Shown: piece after piece, positions 8,994-18,008 of the stretch | How positions within the stretch are numbered: the stretch's first letter is position 1 | Layout: each line of letters begins with the position of its first letter | From: Clostridia bacterium | GTDB taxonomy: Bacteria; Bacillota; Clostridia; Christensenellales; UMGS416 | Length of the DNA: 64,000 bases | Direction of reading: 5' to 3' | Assembly: GCA_016938675.1 (NCBI GenBank) | Contig: JAFGUF010000025.1 | Location: 62,001 to 126,000 of the forward strand | The notes under the pieces: model-generated | The model's database searches: none | Seen by the model: only the letters and a program-made list of their open reading frames with translations | Told to the model about the DNA's origin: nothing | Position numbers and translations under genes: made by a program

Positions 8994-10772
8994 TTAATTT
9001 TCCACCTTTATTACTTTGTTTTTGTATGCATATGTATCTGCCGCAATCTCCCACACGGAGTCGTCATTTTCCTCTGAGACTTTTTTAAATCCGAACTGAC
9101 TGTAAAAGTCCTTTACCATGCTGTTTTTAGCGGTTTTGTAATAATAGCCGATTACCTTTTTTATGCCCTGCTCCTTAGCCCGCCTAATTACGTCATCCAT
9201 CATGGCAAATTCCATATTTCTTTTTAATACCCTGCAGCTCATCAGCCATAGTTCTATATGCAGGATATCATTTTCCTGCCTGCCTATTACAACGGATATA
9301 ATTCCATTGTCGCCGAATTTATCAGAAAGCTTACCATAGAGTGCAATATGATTTTCAGACTCCATAACATCCTTTATTTCCTGCTCCTGATACCTCTTTG
9401 TTGTCAGATTAAACTGATTCGATTTATTGGTAAGCTGCGTTATCCTCGGCAAGTATATATTTTCGAATTCTTTTATCTGCGCATTCATATCCAGTGACAG
9501 CAGGTAGTCTTCATAATTCTCAAAGCTTTTATTCAGCTTAGCCCTCTCTGCATTGGCTGCATACATCTCATTGCGTTTTATATCATCTTCCGAGAAATTC
9601 GTTACCTCAAAAAAGCCGCTGCGGTCTATTATTCTGATGTAGTTTTCTGCTTTGTCTATATCCGGCACAGCAATTCCATCAATCTGTGCCTCCACTATAG
9701 CTCTTTCTGCTGGATTGTCATCCACAAAGACAAGACTTTCCGGCAGTATGTTAAGTTCATCCGCTGTCTCAATAATATTTCTGTCTTTGTTTTCCCAGTT
9801 GGCCTTTATGGCGACAAAATCATTAGGCTTAAGGCAGCCCTCAGGATGCTCAAGGCCTGCTATGGCGTTTTCATAATCATTTTTAGAATTGACACAAAGC
9901 AGCACGCCCAAGTCCTTATGCTGCTTTGCATAGTCCTGAAACTCGTAGTAGACCTGGCCCATAGATGTCTCTTTGCCTATGTCTATGCCTTCCACACCGT
10001 CGTCGCCCACTACTCCTCCCCAGAGCGTATTATCAAGGTCTAATACCAGCGCCTTTTTGTTTTTGCCGTATATAGACTTAATGATATTTGATACGCTGAA
10101 AGCTAGTTCCGGAATCGCTGGAACTGCCAGAGCATATTTATACATATGCCAGAAAAATGTATCCGACCATTTATCAAGTCCGTATGACGCTGAAAGATAA
10201 TTGATATCATTAATAAAAAAGTTATTATGGTTTGCTGCATACTCATAGAACATACTGTTTAGCCTGTTCAAATAATTGGTTCTGCCGTGTATGTCGTATG
10301 CGTCCTTATTACCCATCAACCTGTAAAAAGGCATCTCGAAATTATTTTGTATTATAGCGCAGCCAAACTTTTTGCTTAAATTTTCCCACATTGATTCAAA
10401 ATATGCATATTGCTCACTTAACATATTGTTAACTTCCTGAACCGTCATCTTTACATTGGGATAATTAATTATGTTCCTTCCACTGGTATGAATAAATATC
10501 ACATCAGGATTAAAACTATCAAGTTCTTCATTTCCAAACATGGCATCCTGCCAATACTGACCGAATTCCGACTGATAAAATCTAGGCCGTATGCCATTGC
10601 TTAATAAAAAAAGCTCAAGCATACTCACTATATCATCCGTCGTAGAGCCGCCTAAAACGGCAATATTCTTATCAATAAAGGCAGTATCTGAAGATAACAG
10701 TTCCCGCTTTATTCGTTTTCTTTTCTGCAATATTATATCCCCGTCGAAGGGATATTTAAGTAGCTGATGCAT
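8994..10772 (-). CDS. FkbH-like HAD-IIIC family protein (acyl-ACP loading enzyme candidate)
   Basis: 592 aa. N-terminal SGNH-like segment (VLGGSTTDD, ~39-47), then a HAD domain: motif I DLDNTLWGG (Asp245, Asp247), SKND (~296-299) and VDDNP (350-354). The C-terminal half carries the FkbH-type motif TNKSNQFNLTT (~448-458), LMSCRVL with Cys513, and a GNAT-like end. Characterised FkbH proteins take 1,3-bisphosphoglycerate, dephosphorylate it and load a D-glyceryl group onto an ACP. The next gene is an ACP, so glyceryl-ACP formation is the simplest reading, though not proven. There are no polyketide or peptide synthase genes here; the partners are an MBOAT and an SGNH protein. First gene of the operon. 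Confidence 0.88.
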   Translation of the reverse strand: MHQLLKYPFDGDIILQKRKRIKRELLSSDTAFIDKNIAVLGGSTTDDIVSMLELFLLSNGIRPRFYQSEFGQYWQDAMFGNEELDSFNPDVIFIHTSGRNIINYPNVKMTVQEVNNMLSEQYAYFESMWENLSKKFGCAIIQNNFEMPFYRLMGNKDAYDIHGRTNYLNRLNSMFYEYAANHNNFFINDINYLSASYGLDKWSDTFFWHMYKYALAVPAIPELAFSVSNIIKSIYGKNKKALVLDLDNTLWGGVVGDDGVEGIDIGKETSMGQVYYEFQDYAKQHKDLGVLLCVNSKNDYENAIAGLEHPEGCLKPNDFVAIKANWENKDRNIIETADELNILPESLVFVDDNPAERAIVEAQIDGIAVPDIDKAENYIRIIDRSGFFEVTNFSEDDIKRNEMYAANAERAKLNKSFENYEDYLLSLDMNAQIKEFENIYLPRITQLTNKSNQFNLTTKRYQEQEIKDVMESENHIALYGKLSDKFGDNGIISVVIGRQENDILHIELWLMSCRVLKRNMEFAMMDDVIRRAKEQGIKKVIGYYYKTAKNSMVKDFYSQFGFKKVSEENDDSVWEIAADTYAYKNKVIKVEN

Positions 10773-10823
10773 TATTTCTATGCCTTTCTTCTGTAATGCC
10801 TTTTCTTTTAAAATTGCACTTGT

Positions 10824-10852
10824 ATAGTAGCATATGGCTTATTTTTAGTCAA
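10824..10852 (-). promoter_or_regulatory. Promoter of the FkbH-ACP-MBOAT-SGNH operon
   Basis: Reading leftward: TTGACT, 17-bp spacer, TACTAT. It lies about 52 bp upstream of the FkbH-like start codon and is the only good promoter in the intergenic region. Confidence 0.65.
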
Positions 10853-10886
10853 CCGCACAAACATATGTATATTACCGCAAACAGAC

Positions 10887-10912
10887 TAAAAAAGGGCCGC
10901 TTGTGCAGCCCT
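10887..10912 (-). terminator. Intrinsic terminator of the lipoprotein gene at 10936
   Basis: Stem AAGGGC/GCCCTT extended by GC/GC around a TTGT loop, followed on the minus strand by TTTTTAGT. Confidence 0.75.
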
Positions 10913-10935
10913 TACAACTAAATGCTTAAATATGT

Positions 10936-11505
10936 TTATTGTATTATGCCGTTAGCTCCGAAATAGCTGATGCCGGATACCGCACCATCTGTAAGCTCAA
11001 AATAAAGCTTTGGGCTTGATGTGTTTTCCATGTTTCCTGAAACAACATATACATAGCTGTTTCCTTCCTGAAAACCGGTGTCTCCGTATGCCGCTTTCAC
11101 TTCATCCAAAGTTGCGCCAAGGCCTATTCCCCTGCTGGTTGTGTAGTCGCCGCCGTAAATATAAATCTCATTTATCATATCCACGCCATTCATGGGATAG
11201 GTGTATATTGTTGCAAAATCATATATAAACTGCTTGTCTTCTCCTGTAAATGCGCAGCTTGGTGCAGCAATCACTTCGTAGCCTTCGCCAAAAAGGCTAA
11301 GCAGCGGAGTAACATCTGTGCTTATGGGATAGCCTGCTCCATTGTTTACAAAAACCATATCCGCTTCGCTAAATGGCCCTGTAGGCGCCGCATACTGCTG
11401 AGTCTGGTTTGTTTCCGGTGCAGCGGTTTCAGCTGCTTTATCAGAGCATGCAGCAGCGCTTATTGCAAGCACTCCTATTATTAAAAATATCATTATTTTT
11501 TTCAT
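10936..11505 (-). CDS. Secreted lipoprotein of unknown function
   Basis: 189 aa. Signal peptide with lipobox A-A-A-C at residues ~17-20, a short Thr/Ala/Gln linker, then a ~140-residue domain with no motif I recognise. The tail (LGATLDEVKAAYGD, then KLYFELTDGAVSGISYF) resembles the small secreted domains in which a curve-like D-E-V-K-x-x-Y-G-D repeat precedes a beta strand pair, seen in many clostridial lipoproteins. AGGAG lies 9 nt before the ATG. It stands between two terminators with the L,D-transpeptidase gene 34 bp upstream, so the two may be cotranscribed. Confidence 0.7.
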   Translation of the reverse strand: MKKIMIFLIIGVLAISAAACSDKAAETAAPETNQTQQYAAPTGPFSEADMVFVNNGAGYPISTDVTPLLSLFGEGYEVIAAPSCAFTGEDKQFIYDFATIYTYPMNGVDMINEIYIYGGDYTTSRGIGLGATLDEVKAAYGDTGFQEGNSYVYVVSGNMENTSSPKLYFELTDGAVSGISYFGANGIIQ

Positions 11506-11539
11506 ATTTTTATCTCCTGTTTATTATACTAATTCAGAA

Positions 11540-12673
11540 TCAATTTCCTGGTTTATTCGGGTCTGTGGGATCCCATGTAGGGTAGTCCGGGTCAATCGCT
11601 GGCTTTCCTGGGTATACAACCAAATCACTGTAATCAACAATCTCTATTATAGTTCCCGCAGGGCAGTTATAGTATATCCACTCTGCTCCCTCAACTGTTG
11701 TCCTTATGCATCCGCTTGTGGCCTTTGTACCTATTTTTTCATATGAAGTAGGCGACAGAGTTGAAAAGTCTGCATCCGCATACACCGCGCCGTGGATATA
11801 AAGTCCCGCCGTAAACCTGGAGTAATACGGCGAATACCAGCCGGTGCTCCACAATTTCCATGGGCCTTTTGAGCTGATCTCCCAGGTTCCCAGTGCAGTC
11901 ATCCTGTCGGATTCTCCTAATGCACAAGGAAAAGTATAGAGCAGAACATTGTATTCTCCTGTTTCATCATATGTAAATACCGATATAGCAAACGATGATT
12001 TATCTACAAGCAAATAATATTTATTCTTTGTTGGTGCAAAGTTTATTTCCTCGCCGTCTACCGGAAGAACCTCGTGCGCATAAATATCGATTATCTCGTC
12101 GTCAGCAGCTCCATCTTCGCCTTTGTCTTTGTATACATAAAGTATAATCTTGCCGCTTGTAAATCCGGGAACCTGCCACTCTGTTATATTTGACCAGAGG
12201 ATGTCTTTTTGAATCTCCACATAGTTACTGTTATATACCGCCAGTACATAATAGCTGGCATCAGGATATTCGTCCCAATTTACAGCTGAGACCTCCGCTG
12301 TTATTTCAACGTTCAGCTTGTTATCAGTAAGTGCTATTATTGTCGGGTCAGGCAGCTCCTGCAGCTCCCCGATATCAGGAATGTATACTTTTTCCGTGGG
12401 TTCTGGCGTGCTGTTTGGGGTTATTTCCGGTTCTATTGTGAATTCTTCGCTCATTTCAGCAGGAACAGGCGTAACTTGCTCCGATAGCTGTCTGTCAACC
12501 CCATCAAGCCATTTGATATTGATTTTTCCTTCGCTGTTTAGTATATATAATCCGCCCAGTACAATAACAATCAGTACAATTACCATAATTGCAGCTAAAG
12601 TTTTGTGTCCTTTATGCTCTTCGACGCCTGATTGCCTTCCGTGACTGGCAGTTCTTCTGTCAGTTTGTCTCAC
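11540..12673 (-). CDS. L,D-transpeptidase (YkuD family), membrane anchored
   Basis: 377 aa. A basic cytosolic N-terminus (~25 aa), one membrane segment (~27-47), a Pro/Glu/Thr-rich linker, a beta-rich middle domain and a C-terminal YkuD domain. The catalytic motif is seen as YIHGAV followed by TSGCIRT, giving the His and Cys of H-G-x(n)-S-x-G-C-I-R. The enzymes form 3-3 cross-links in peptidoglycan or attach proteins to it. GTG start with AGGA 11 nt upstream. A TTGCAT-N17-TATAAT promoter lies at 12714-12742. Confidence 0.92.
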   Translation of the reverse strand: MRQTDRRTASHGRQSGVEEHKGHKTLAAIMVIVLIVIVLGGLYILNSEGKINIKWLDGVDRQLSEQVTPVPAEMSEEFTIEPEITPNSTPEPTEKVYIPDIGELQELPDPTIIALTDNKLNVEITAEVSAVNWDEYPDASYYVLAVYNSNYVEIQKDILWSNITEWQVPGFTSGKIILYVYKDKGEDGAADDEIIDIYAHEVLPVDGEEINFAPTKNKYYLLVDKSSFAISVFTYDETGEYNVLLYTFPCALGESDRMTALGTWEISSKGPWKLWSTGWYSPYYSRFTAGLYIHGAVYADADFSTLSPTSYEKIGTKATSGCIRTTVEGAEWIYYNCPAGTIIEIVDYSDLVVYPGKPAIDPDYPTWDPTDPNKPGN

Positions 12674-12713
12674 TAGTTTGATTCCTCACTGTTGTTTCAT
12701 TTTTATCGGTGAT

Positions 12714-12742
12714 ATTATATCATACTTGATATGCATATGCAA
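12714..12742 (-). promoter_or_regulatory. Promoter of the L,D-transpeptidase gene
   Basis: Leftward TTGCAT, exact 17-bp spacer, TATAAT, about 40 bp before the GTG start. The rest of the 297-bp divergent region is AT-rich and shows no gene. Confidence 0.65.
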
Positions 12743-12907
12743 AGCAAGCAAATTTCATTTTTTCTATTCTATGTTATCAAAACGTTGGTTGCTTATCTGA
12801 TTAATTGCAGTTTTCACTATACTTTTGATATTATAATGCGTTATATTATTTCATTGCTGAATTTTTCATTAAAACCCTCAGTTTATTATTTGTTGAGCAT
12901 TTGATAA

Positions 12908-12936
12908 TTGAATTTACTCTTGCTATGCCTTATAAT
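12908..12936 (+). promoter_or_regulatory. Promoter of the solute-binding-like lipoprotein gene
   Basis: TTGAAT, 17-bp spacer, TATAAT, ending 34 bp before the ATG at 12971. Confidence 0.65.
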
Positions 12937-12970
12937 AACATATTAGTTACTTAAATTCCGGAGGATGTTA

Positions 12971-14512
12971 ATGAAAAAATTTATATATATTATCTGTATA
13001 ACTGCAATTGTGGCAGCTGCTTTTTCCGGCTGCAATACGCAGCCAGAAGCGCAATCAACCCCCGTTGTACAGCAGACTGCCGCTATTGAGGCCGCTGCAA
13101 CCAGCAGCCCTGCGGAAAGCAGCCCCATTACGATAATAGTTCCTTTTTTATATTCCGGCAGCTATGACACAACTATTACAGATGAATATGTCATTCAGTT
13201 AAAAGAGACCCTGTCAGAAAAGGGGTTTGATGCGGAATTCAATATGGTTTATTTAAATACCGATAGCCCAACATGCTATGATGAGTACTTATCCTACCTT
13301 GCACAGAGTTTAAACGGCGATAATACAATCGCTTTTGTACCGGGGTATAAATCAGAATCACTGGAAAACTATATAGAACTGGCAGATTTAAGCAAGCTTG
13401 CAGAGGAAAGCGCGCCTGACTATTATCAATATGCATTGCGCAACCCCTTAGTTTCCCAAAGCAATGACGCTCTTATAGCCTCTTCGCTTTCAGATTTTGA
13501 TAATATTACCGCAGTATTTATATCAAATAGTATCCTCTCCAAATACGGCTCATCCATTCAAAGCTCAGATGACTACCTGAAATTTATCAGCTGGGCTGAT
13601 ACACAGTATGAAAATTCAATACCTTCTGTTATCCTTACATTCCATGAAGACATAACGGCAAGGTCTAATATCTTGTATGATATTTTTCTTCCAAGCGAAG
13701 GCTATATACCTCTTGGAAATTATTTAGGCAAAACCTACAGCCTATGTGTGGACGCCAAAAAACCGGAGAAAATATATGACACTACAAAACTTGCATTTTT
13801 TGATTCTATGTATGAAAGCATAGAAGTAAACATTAATTATTCAAAAATTGTAATTAAGCACGAAAATAATGCTTATAAAAATTTCTCGCAGTATTCTTCT
13901 GTTGTTATGCCTCTTGGAGATATGTACTACTACTCAAATATACCGGATTATAATTTCTATCCGCCAAATTATTCAATGGTGATATTAAATGCGGACATGT
14001 TCCTTGAAAGGCAGCACGAGAATACATATATCGCTGCAGCAAAAAACACAGACCAAAGCGAAACAATGCGCTTTATCAATGCTGTATACAGCGATATGGA
14101 TATATACATGCTGCTTAAATACGGCGAATTCGGCGTTGATTATTCTTTTGACACCAACGAGCAGATAGTGCTTTCTGATGAAGGTAACATATATCAGGAT
14201 TACAGCCCGCTTTCAAAATTATTCAGCAGCCTTGAGTTTGAGTCCAATCTGCGCGGTGTACCCTATAACTATCTTGATGAACTAAACAGCATAGAGTATG
14301 TTAAAGGTGATAATTTCGCAAGGCAGTACGAAAACTTCAGGACATTAACAACCACCAATAATTATATCTTCGATGCATCAAACAGGCTGATAAGAAGATG
14401 GGAAATGAGTGTCCGTGCACTGGAGCTGACCACAGAGAGAAAAGTGGATTACGTAGCCGGCTCTTTCCGATTTGATAATATTGAAGATTTAATTGTGGAA
14501 ATAGTAAAATAA
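12971..14512 (+). CDS. Lipoprotein resembling an ABC-transporter solute-binding protein
   Basis: 513 aa from ATG 12971; CGGAGG lies 6 nt upstream and overlaps the alternative ATG at 12965. Lipobox FSGC near residue 20, then a Thr/Ser/Ala linker. The body (IVPFLYSGSYDTTI, QLKETLSEKGFDAEFNMVYL, WADTQYENS) has the feel of an extracellular solute-binding fold, with an alternating alpha/beta pattern. I do not recognise a specific family. No permease or ATPase gene is adjacent, so it is an orphan. The gene has its own promoter and a strong terminator, so it is monocistronic. Confidence 0.65.
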   Translation: MKKFIYIICITAIVAAAFSGCNTQPEAQSTPVVQQTAAIEAAATSSPAESSPITIIVPFLYSGSYDTTITDEYVIQLKETLSEKGFDAEFNMVYLNTDSPTCYDEYLSYLAQSLNGDNTIAFVPGYKSESLENYIELADLSKLAEESAPDYYQYALRNPLVSQSNDALIASSLSDFDNITAVFISNSILSKYGSSIQSSDDYLKFISWADTQYENSIPSVILTFHEDITARSNILYDIFLPSEGYIPLGNYLGKTYSLCVDAKKPEKIYDTTKLAFFDSMYESIEVNINYSKIVIKHENNAYKNFSQYSSVVMPLGDMYYYSNIPDYNFYPPNYSMVILNADMFLERQHENTYIAAAKNTDQSETMRFINAVYSDMDIYMLLKYGEFGVDYSFDTNEQIVLSDEGNIYQDYSPLSKLFSSLEFESNLRGVPYNYLDELNSIEYVKGDNFARQYENFRTLTTTNNYIFDASNRLIRRWEMSVRALELTTERKVDYVAGSFRFDNIEDLIVEIVK

Positions 14513-14514
14513 AC

Positions 14515-14548
14515 TAATAAAAATACGCCTTTTCGGCGTATTTTTTTT
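14515..14548. terminator. Bidirectional intrinsic terminator
   Basis: Stem AAATACGCC/GGCGTATTT with a TTTTC loop and an eight-T run on the plus side; the preceding A-run gives a T-run on the minus strand. Shared by the converging lipoprotein and VanX-like genes. Confidence 0.9.
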
Positions 14549-14558
14549 GCTAATTTTC

Positions 14559-15761
14559 TTATCGGCCTTCCCAGGCCTCAAATTGTATATCCAGAACAGG
14601 ATAATCTGCAGTATCCATATCGTTGTAATGCCACCATTCCCCCATATACGGAGAAAATCCTGCCTGCTCCATTATGCCCTGCATATAGTTCATGTTTGCA
14701 CGCTGTTCGCTGGTCATATATGAGGATGTCCTACTGGCAAGCGCCTTGTCCATTTCTCTTACTTCCGTAGGCATATCCACATACTCTTCTGTCTTCAGAT
14801 TATATAGCGTAACGTCCAGCGCTGCGCCCCTGTTATGCTTCGAGCCTACTTCCGGATCCGCCGCCAGCTTAGGATCCTGTATCACTTCAAATATCTGCAC
14901 AGTGACGCTGTATGGCCTGTATGCATCCCAAATAACCAGAGAATATCCATCCTCCAAAAACATTTCCTGAGCTTTTTTAAGCTTCTGTGCAGTCGTCTCC
15001 TGCAGAAGCACTAATTCAAAAGGATATACTTTTTTATTTATATGGTTGCTTTCAGTAATGTATGGCATCTCTACTATGAGTTCAGGCACTATTTGAGTTA
15101 CCTCTACAAGCTTTGAATACGCTATCTCATGTGTCACCACATCGCATAGCATATTATCAGCAGGCAAATGCTCCTCTACATAATCCTGCTGAACATAACC
15201 GCTTTGGTTCTGGTACCTTATTTTATAGTACTCGCCTTCTTTTCCCAGTATATATAGGACTTCTCTGTTGTGCAGCTCTCCCAGAATGTCGCTGCTTCTA
15301 TTTGCCTCCTCCCGAACCCTGACCACTCCGTCTGTGTCCTCTGTGCTTATATATCCTATTGTGCTTACAGGCACAGGTGTTGGGGACGGCACTTCTGTCG
15401 GCTCCGGCTTTGCGGTTGGTGTAGGAGTGGAAACAGCATACTGCGTTGCTTGTGCTGTTGTATCCGCATCTATTGAAGTCTCTCTCTTAAACCATGGTGA
15501 GTGAAATATAATAATATAGAGACCAGCCATTATTACTGCAAATAAAGCGATGGATACTAAGCATCCGGCTCTTCCCTTGCGTCTGGTAGCCGATCTGTCA
15601 TCGTAATCTCTTTGCGTAAAATCTTCAACTCTTGCCCTTTTTGAATACCTGGAGTTGTCGTATACTGCCCTGCTTTCATTTCTTTTGTTTAGGGCATATT
15701 CTCTGGTGCTTATATTTTTACTGCGGCCTTCGCTGTTTTCGTTGGTTCTTTTCCCGCTCAT
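14559..15761 (-). CDS. VanX-type D-alanyl-D-alanine dipeptidase (M15D) with SH3 domain
   Basis: 400 aa. A ~65-residue Arg/Lys/Ser/Asn-rich cytosolic tail, one membrane segment (~67-86), a Pro/Thr linker, a bacterial SH3 domain (VVRVREEANRSSDILGEL to GYVQQDYV) and a C-terminal M15D domain. The zinc/catalytic motifs are WDAYRPYS, SKHNRGAALDVTL (S-x-H-x(6)-D) and GEWWHYND (E-x-x-H). The fold cleaves D-Ala-D-Ala dipeptide or stem-peptide ends. Being membrane anchored and outside, with a wall-binding SH3 domain, it is more likely a wall-processing enzyme than a cytosolic VanX. No vanH/vanA partners are nearby. Confidence 0.9.
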   Translation of the reverse strand: MSGKRTNENSEGRSKNISTREYALNKRNESRAVYDNSRYSKRARVEDFTQRDYDDRSATRRKGRAGCLVSIALFAVIMAGLYIIIFHSPWFKRETSIDADTTAQATQYAVSTPTPTAKPEPTEVPSPTPVPVSTIGYISTEDTDGVVRVREEANRSSDILGELHNREVLYILGKEGEYYKIRYQNQSGYVQQDYVEEHLPADNMLCDVVTHEIAYSKLVEVTQIVPELIVEMPYITESNHINKKVYPFELVLLQETTAQKLKKAQEMFLEDGYSLVIWDAYRPYSVTVQIFEVIQDPKLAADPEVGSKHNRGAALDVTLYNLKTEEYVDMPTEVREMDKALASRTSSYMTSEQRANMNYMQGIMEQAGFSPYMGEWWHYNDMDTADYPVLDIQFEAWEGR

Positions 15762-15876
15762 TTTACTTTTTCCTTCTCGGTAATTATACTAATTATTTTA
15801 AATGATAGTTTGCTGTTTTATTTTTACAGCCTTATGCAATTATAATACAAAGTTTTTCAAATAGCAATTCAACACA

Positions 15877-15903
15877 AAAGGAGCTGATAAAATCAGCTCC
15901 TTG
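15877..15903 (-). terminator. Terminator of the nucleoside ABC transporter operon
   Basis: Perfect 11-bp stem AAGGAGCTGAT/ATCAGCTCCTT with an AAA loop; the minus-strand continuation is TTGTGTTG, a modest T-tract. Confidence 0.75.
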
Positions 15904-15924
15904 TAAGTGTTTATTTAAGTCTTA

Positions 15925-16884
15925 TTATCTTTTGCCTACATCATACGGTATTCCGGCAGCCTTTGGTGACTGCGAATTCTTTGATGAAATAGCAAGGACA
16001 AACAGAGTAATAATGTAGGGTATCATTTTGTATATTCCGCTAGAAATGTCTAGGTCTTTCAATGCTGGTATCCCTGAATACGCTGCAGAAATCGTTTTCA
16101 TAAACCCGAAGAAAAACGCCGCAAATAGTATCCTTTTAGGCTTCCATTGGCCGAATATCAGAACGGCTAGTGCTAAAAATCCATATCCTGATACAGTCGC
16201 ACTGAAATTTGTGGATGTTGGTATAACAAATATCAGCCCGCCTATGCCAGCCAATGCACCGGATATCAATACTCCTGCATATCTAATTTTGTATACATTT
16301 ACGCCCACTGAGTCGGCTGCCTGCGGGTGCTCTCCGCATGCACGGAGGCGCAATCCGAATTTTGTCTTATATAGCAATATAGCAGATATTATTAGTATTG
16401 CTATACCAATATATGTGGTTATGTATGCGTTTTGAAACAGCCACGGGCCTATGACTGGAATTTTGCCTAAAACGGGAACACTTTCTATTCTGAATGTATT
16501 TGTGAAGTTAATGTCCTTTGTATGCGTTTCCTGAACAGTCCTGGCCACAAATATCGCAAATGCCGGCGCGAACATATTGAGCGCTGTACCGCTGATTACC
16601 TGATCTGCTTTCATATTTATTGATGCATATGCATGCAGCAGAGAGAATGCCATTCCGGCTAGAGCGGCAACAGAAAGAGCTATAAGCAAAAGCCCCTGTC
16701 CCTGCATCGTATCCTGCAGCACGCTTATTGCCATCATGCTTACAAAGGCTCCCATTATCATTATTCCTTCGAGAGCAATGTTTACAACGCCGCTGCGTTC
16801 AGAGAACATTCCACCTAAGGCTACTACAAGCAAAGGTATGGAGAAAAACATTGTCTGTTGTATTAAAAATGCTAATATATCCAT
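15925..16884 (-). CDS. Nucleoside ABC importer, permease subunit 2
   Basis: 319 aa, many membrane segments. Motifs GGMFSERSGVVNIALEGIM and LRACGEHPQAADSVGVNVYKIR are characteristic of the BmpA-linked nucleoside permeases (YufQ/NupQ and NupC type), which belong to the branched-chain/ribose-type permease superfamily. Its ATG overlaps the TAA of the upstream permease gene by 1 bp. With the ATPase and BMP protein encoded upstream it forms a purine/pyrimidine nucleoside uptake system. Confidence 0.9.
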   Translation of the reverse strand: MDILAFLIQQTMFFSIPLLVVALGGMFSERSGVVNIALEGIMIMGAFVSMMAISVLQDTMQGQGLLLIALSVAALAGMAFSLLHAYASINMKADQVISGTALNMFAPAFAIFVARTVQETHTKDINFTNTFRIESVPVLGKIPVIGPWLFQNAYITTYIGIAILIISAILLYKTKFGLRLRACGEHPQAADSVGVNVYKIRYAGVLISGALAGIGGLIFVIPTSTNFSATVSGYGFLALAVLIFGQWKPKRILFAAFFFGFMKTISAAYSGIPALKDLDISSGIYKMIPYIITLFVLAISSKNSQSPKAAGIPYDVGKR

Positions 16885-18008
16885 TATTTTTTCGCCTCCT
16901 TCACTTCCTCAATAGGTTTGTCCTTCTCTTTCTTCTTCTGCCTTTTTAATATATATGCAATAAGATTCTTCGCAATCAATGCAAATGCGCTGAAATAAAT
17001 AATGGATGCTATCATAATATCTATTATTTCAGGTACAAAATCAAACAGCTGCATGTAGAATCCGCCTATGGTTATATAGGCGATAAATATCGCAGCGAAG
17101 AACACCCCAATCGGGTTCGAGAGGCCCAGAAGGGCAATAGGTATACCCATAAATCCTTCATTCGCCAAAACGTCAACCACCCTTATGTGTTTCCCTGTGC
17201 TGGCAAGGTACATTAATGCTCCAGCTGCTCCGGCTAGCGCACCAGCTATAACCATGGCGAGCACTATATTTCGCTTTGCCTTTATTCCTGCGTATTTGCT
17301 TGCTTCAGGGTTATGCCCGCATGCAATCAGCTCATATCCGAAGACGGTTTTATTAAGTATTATGTATGTAATAATCACAAACAATATTGCAATCAGAAAC
17401 CCTGCATTTAGGCCTGAGCCCTGCGTGATTTTATCCAGCCCCCATGTAGGCAGCTCAGCTGTCTCCTTAATAATCAGTGATTGGTTCTTAAGCTTGTCAT
17501 ATACCATTTCTACGACCAGCATATTAACAAGGTACATTCCAATATAATTCATCATTATGCTGGATATAACCTCATGAACATTGAATACGGCTTTCAATAT
17601 TCCGGGAACCGCCGCCCAAACCGCTCCGGCAGCCATTGCTCCTAAGAATGCGACTATCCATTGATATGAACCTAAGGCTTCTCCCTTTACGCCAACAAGT
17701 ATAGCTACAAATCCGCCCACTATCAGCTGCCCGGATGCTCCGATATTGAACAGTCCTGTTTTGAAAGCAAACCCTACTGACAATCCCGTAAGAATCAGCG
17801 GGGTTGCCATGTAAAGAACTTCTCCTATTCCCTTTGCTCCGCCGGAGAACCCTCCTTTTAGTATTGTGAAAAATGCCGGAAATGCCTGCTGTGCATTCGT
17901 TATCAGGAGAATAACAAGCCCGAAAATCAATCCGACAATAATGGCACCAACTGAAGCTACTACATCTGAAAACCTAGGAGAATTAACCCATTTTTTTAGT
18001 CTGTTCAT
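16884..18008 (-). CDS. Nucleoside ABC importer, permease subunit 1
   Basis: 374 aa polytopic protein. GLSVGFAFKTGLFNIGASGQ and ELIACGHNPEASKYAGIKAKRN match the YufP/NupP and NupB type of permease that pairs with the shorter partner encoded next. A charged Lys/Glu tail ends the protein. ATGA 4-bp overlap with the ATPase gene upstream and 1-bp overlap with the next permease indicate tight coupling. Confidence 0.9.
   Translation of the reverse strand: MNRLKKWVNSPRFSDVVASVGAIIVGLIFGLVILLITNAQQAFPAFFTILKGGFSGGAKGIGEVLYMATPLILTGLSVGFAFKTGLFNIGASGQLIVGGFVAILVGVKGEALGSYQWIVAFLGAMAAGAVWAAVPGILKAVFNVHEVISSIMMNYIGMYLVNMLVVEMVYDKLKNQSLIIKETAELPTWGLDKITQGSGLNAGFLIAILFVIITYIILNKTVFGYELIACGHNPEASKYAGIKAKRNIVLAMVIAGALAGAAGALMYLASTGKHIRVVDVLANEGFMGIPIALLGLSNPIGVFFAAIFIAYITIGGFYMQLFDFVPEIIDIMIASIIYFSAFALIAKNLIAYILKRQKKKEKDKPIEEVKEAKK

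Noticed and set aside
14559-15761. Vancomycin-resistance vanX gene
   Set aside because: No vanH/vanA/vanRS neighbours, and the protein is membrane anchored with an SH3 domain, unlike cytosolic VanX of resistance clusters.
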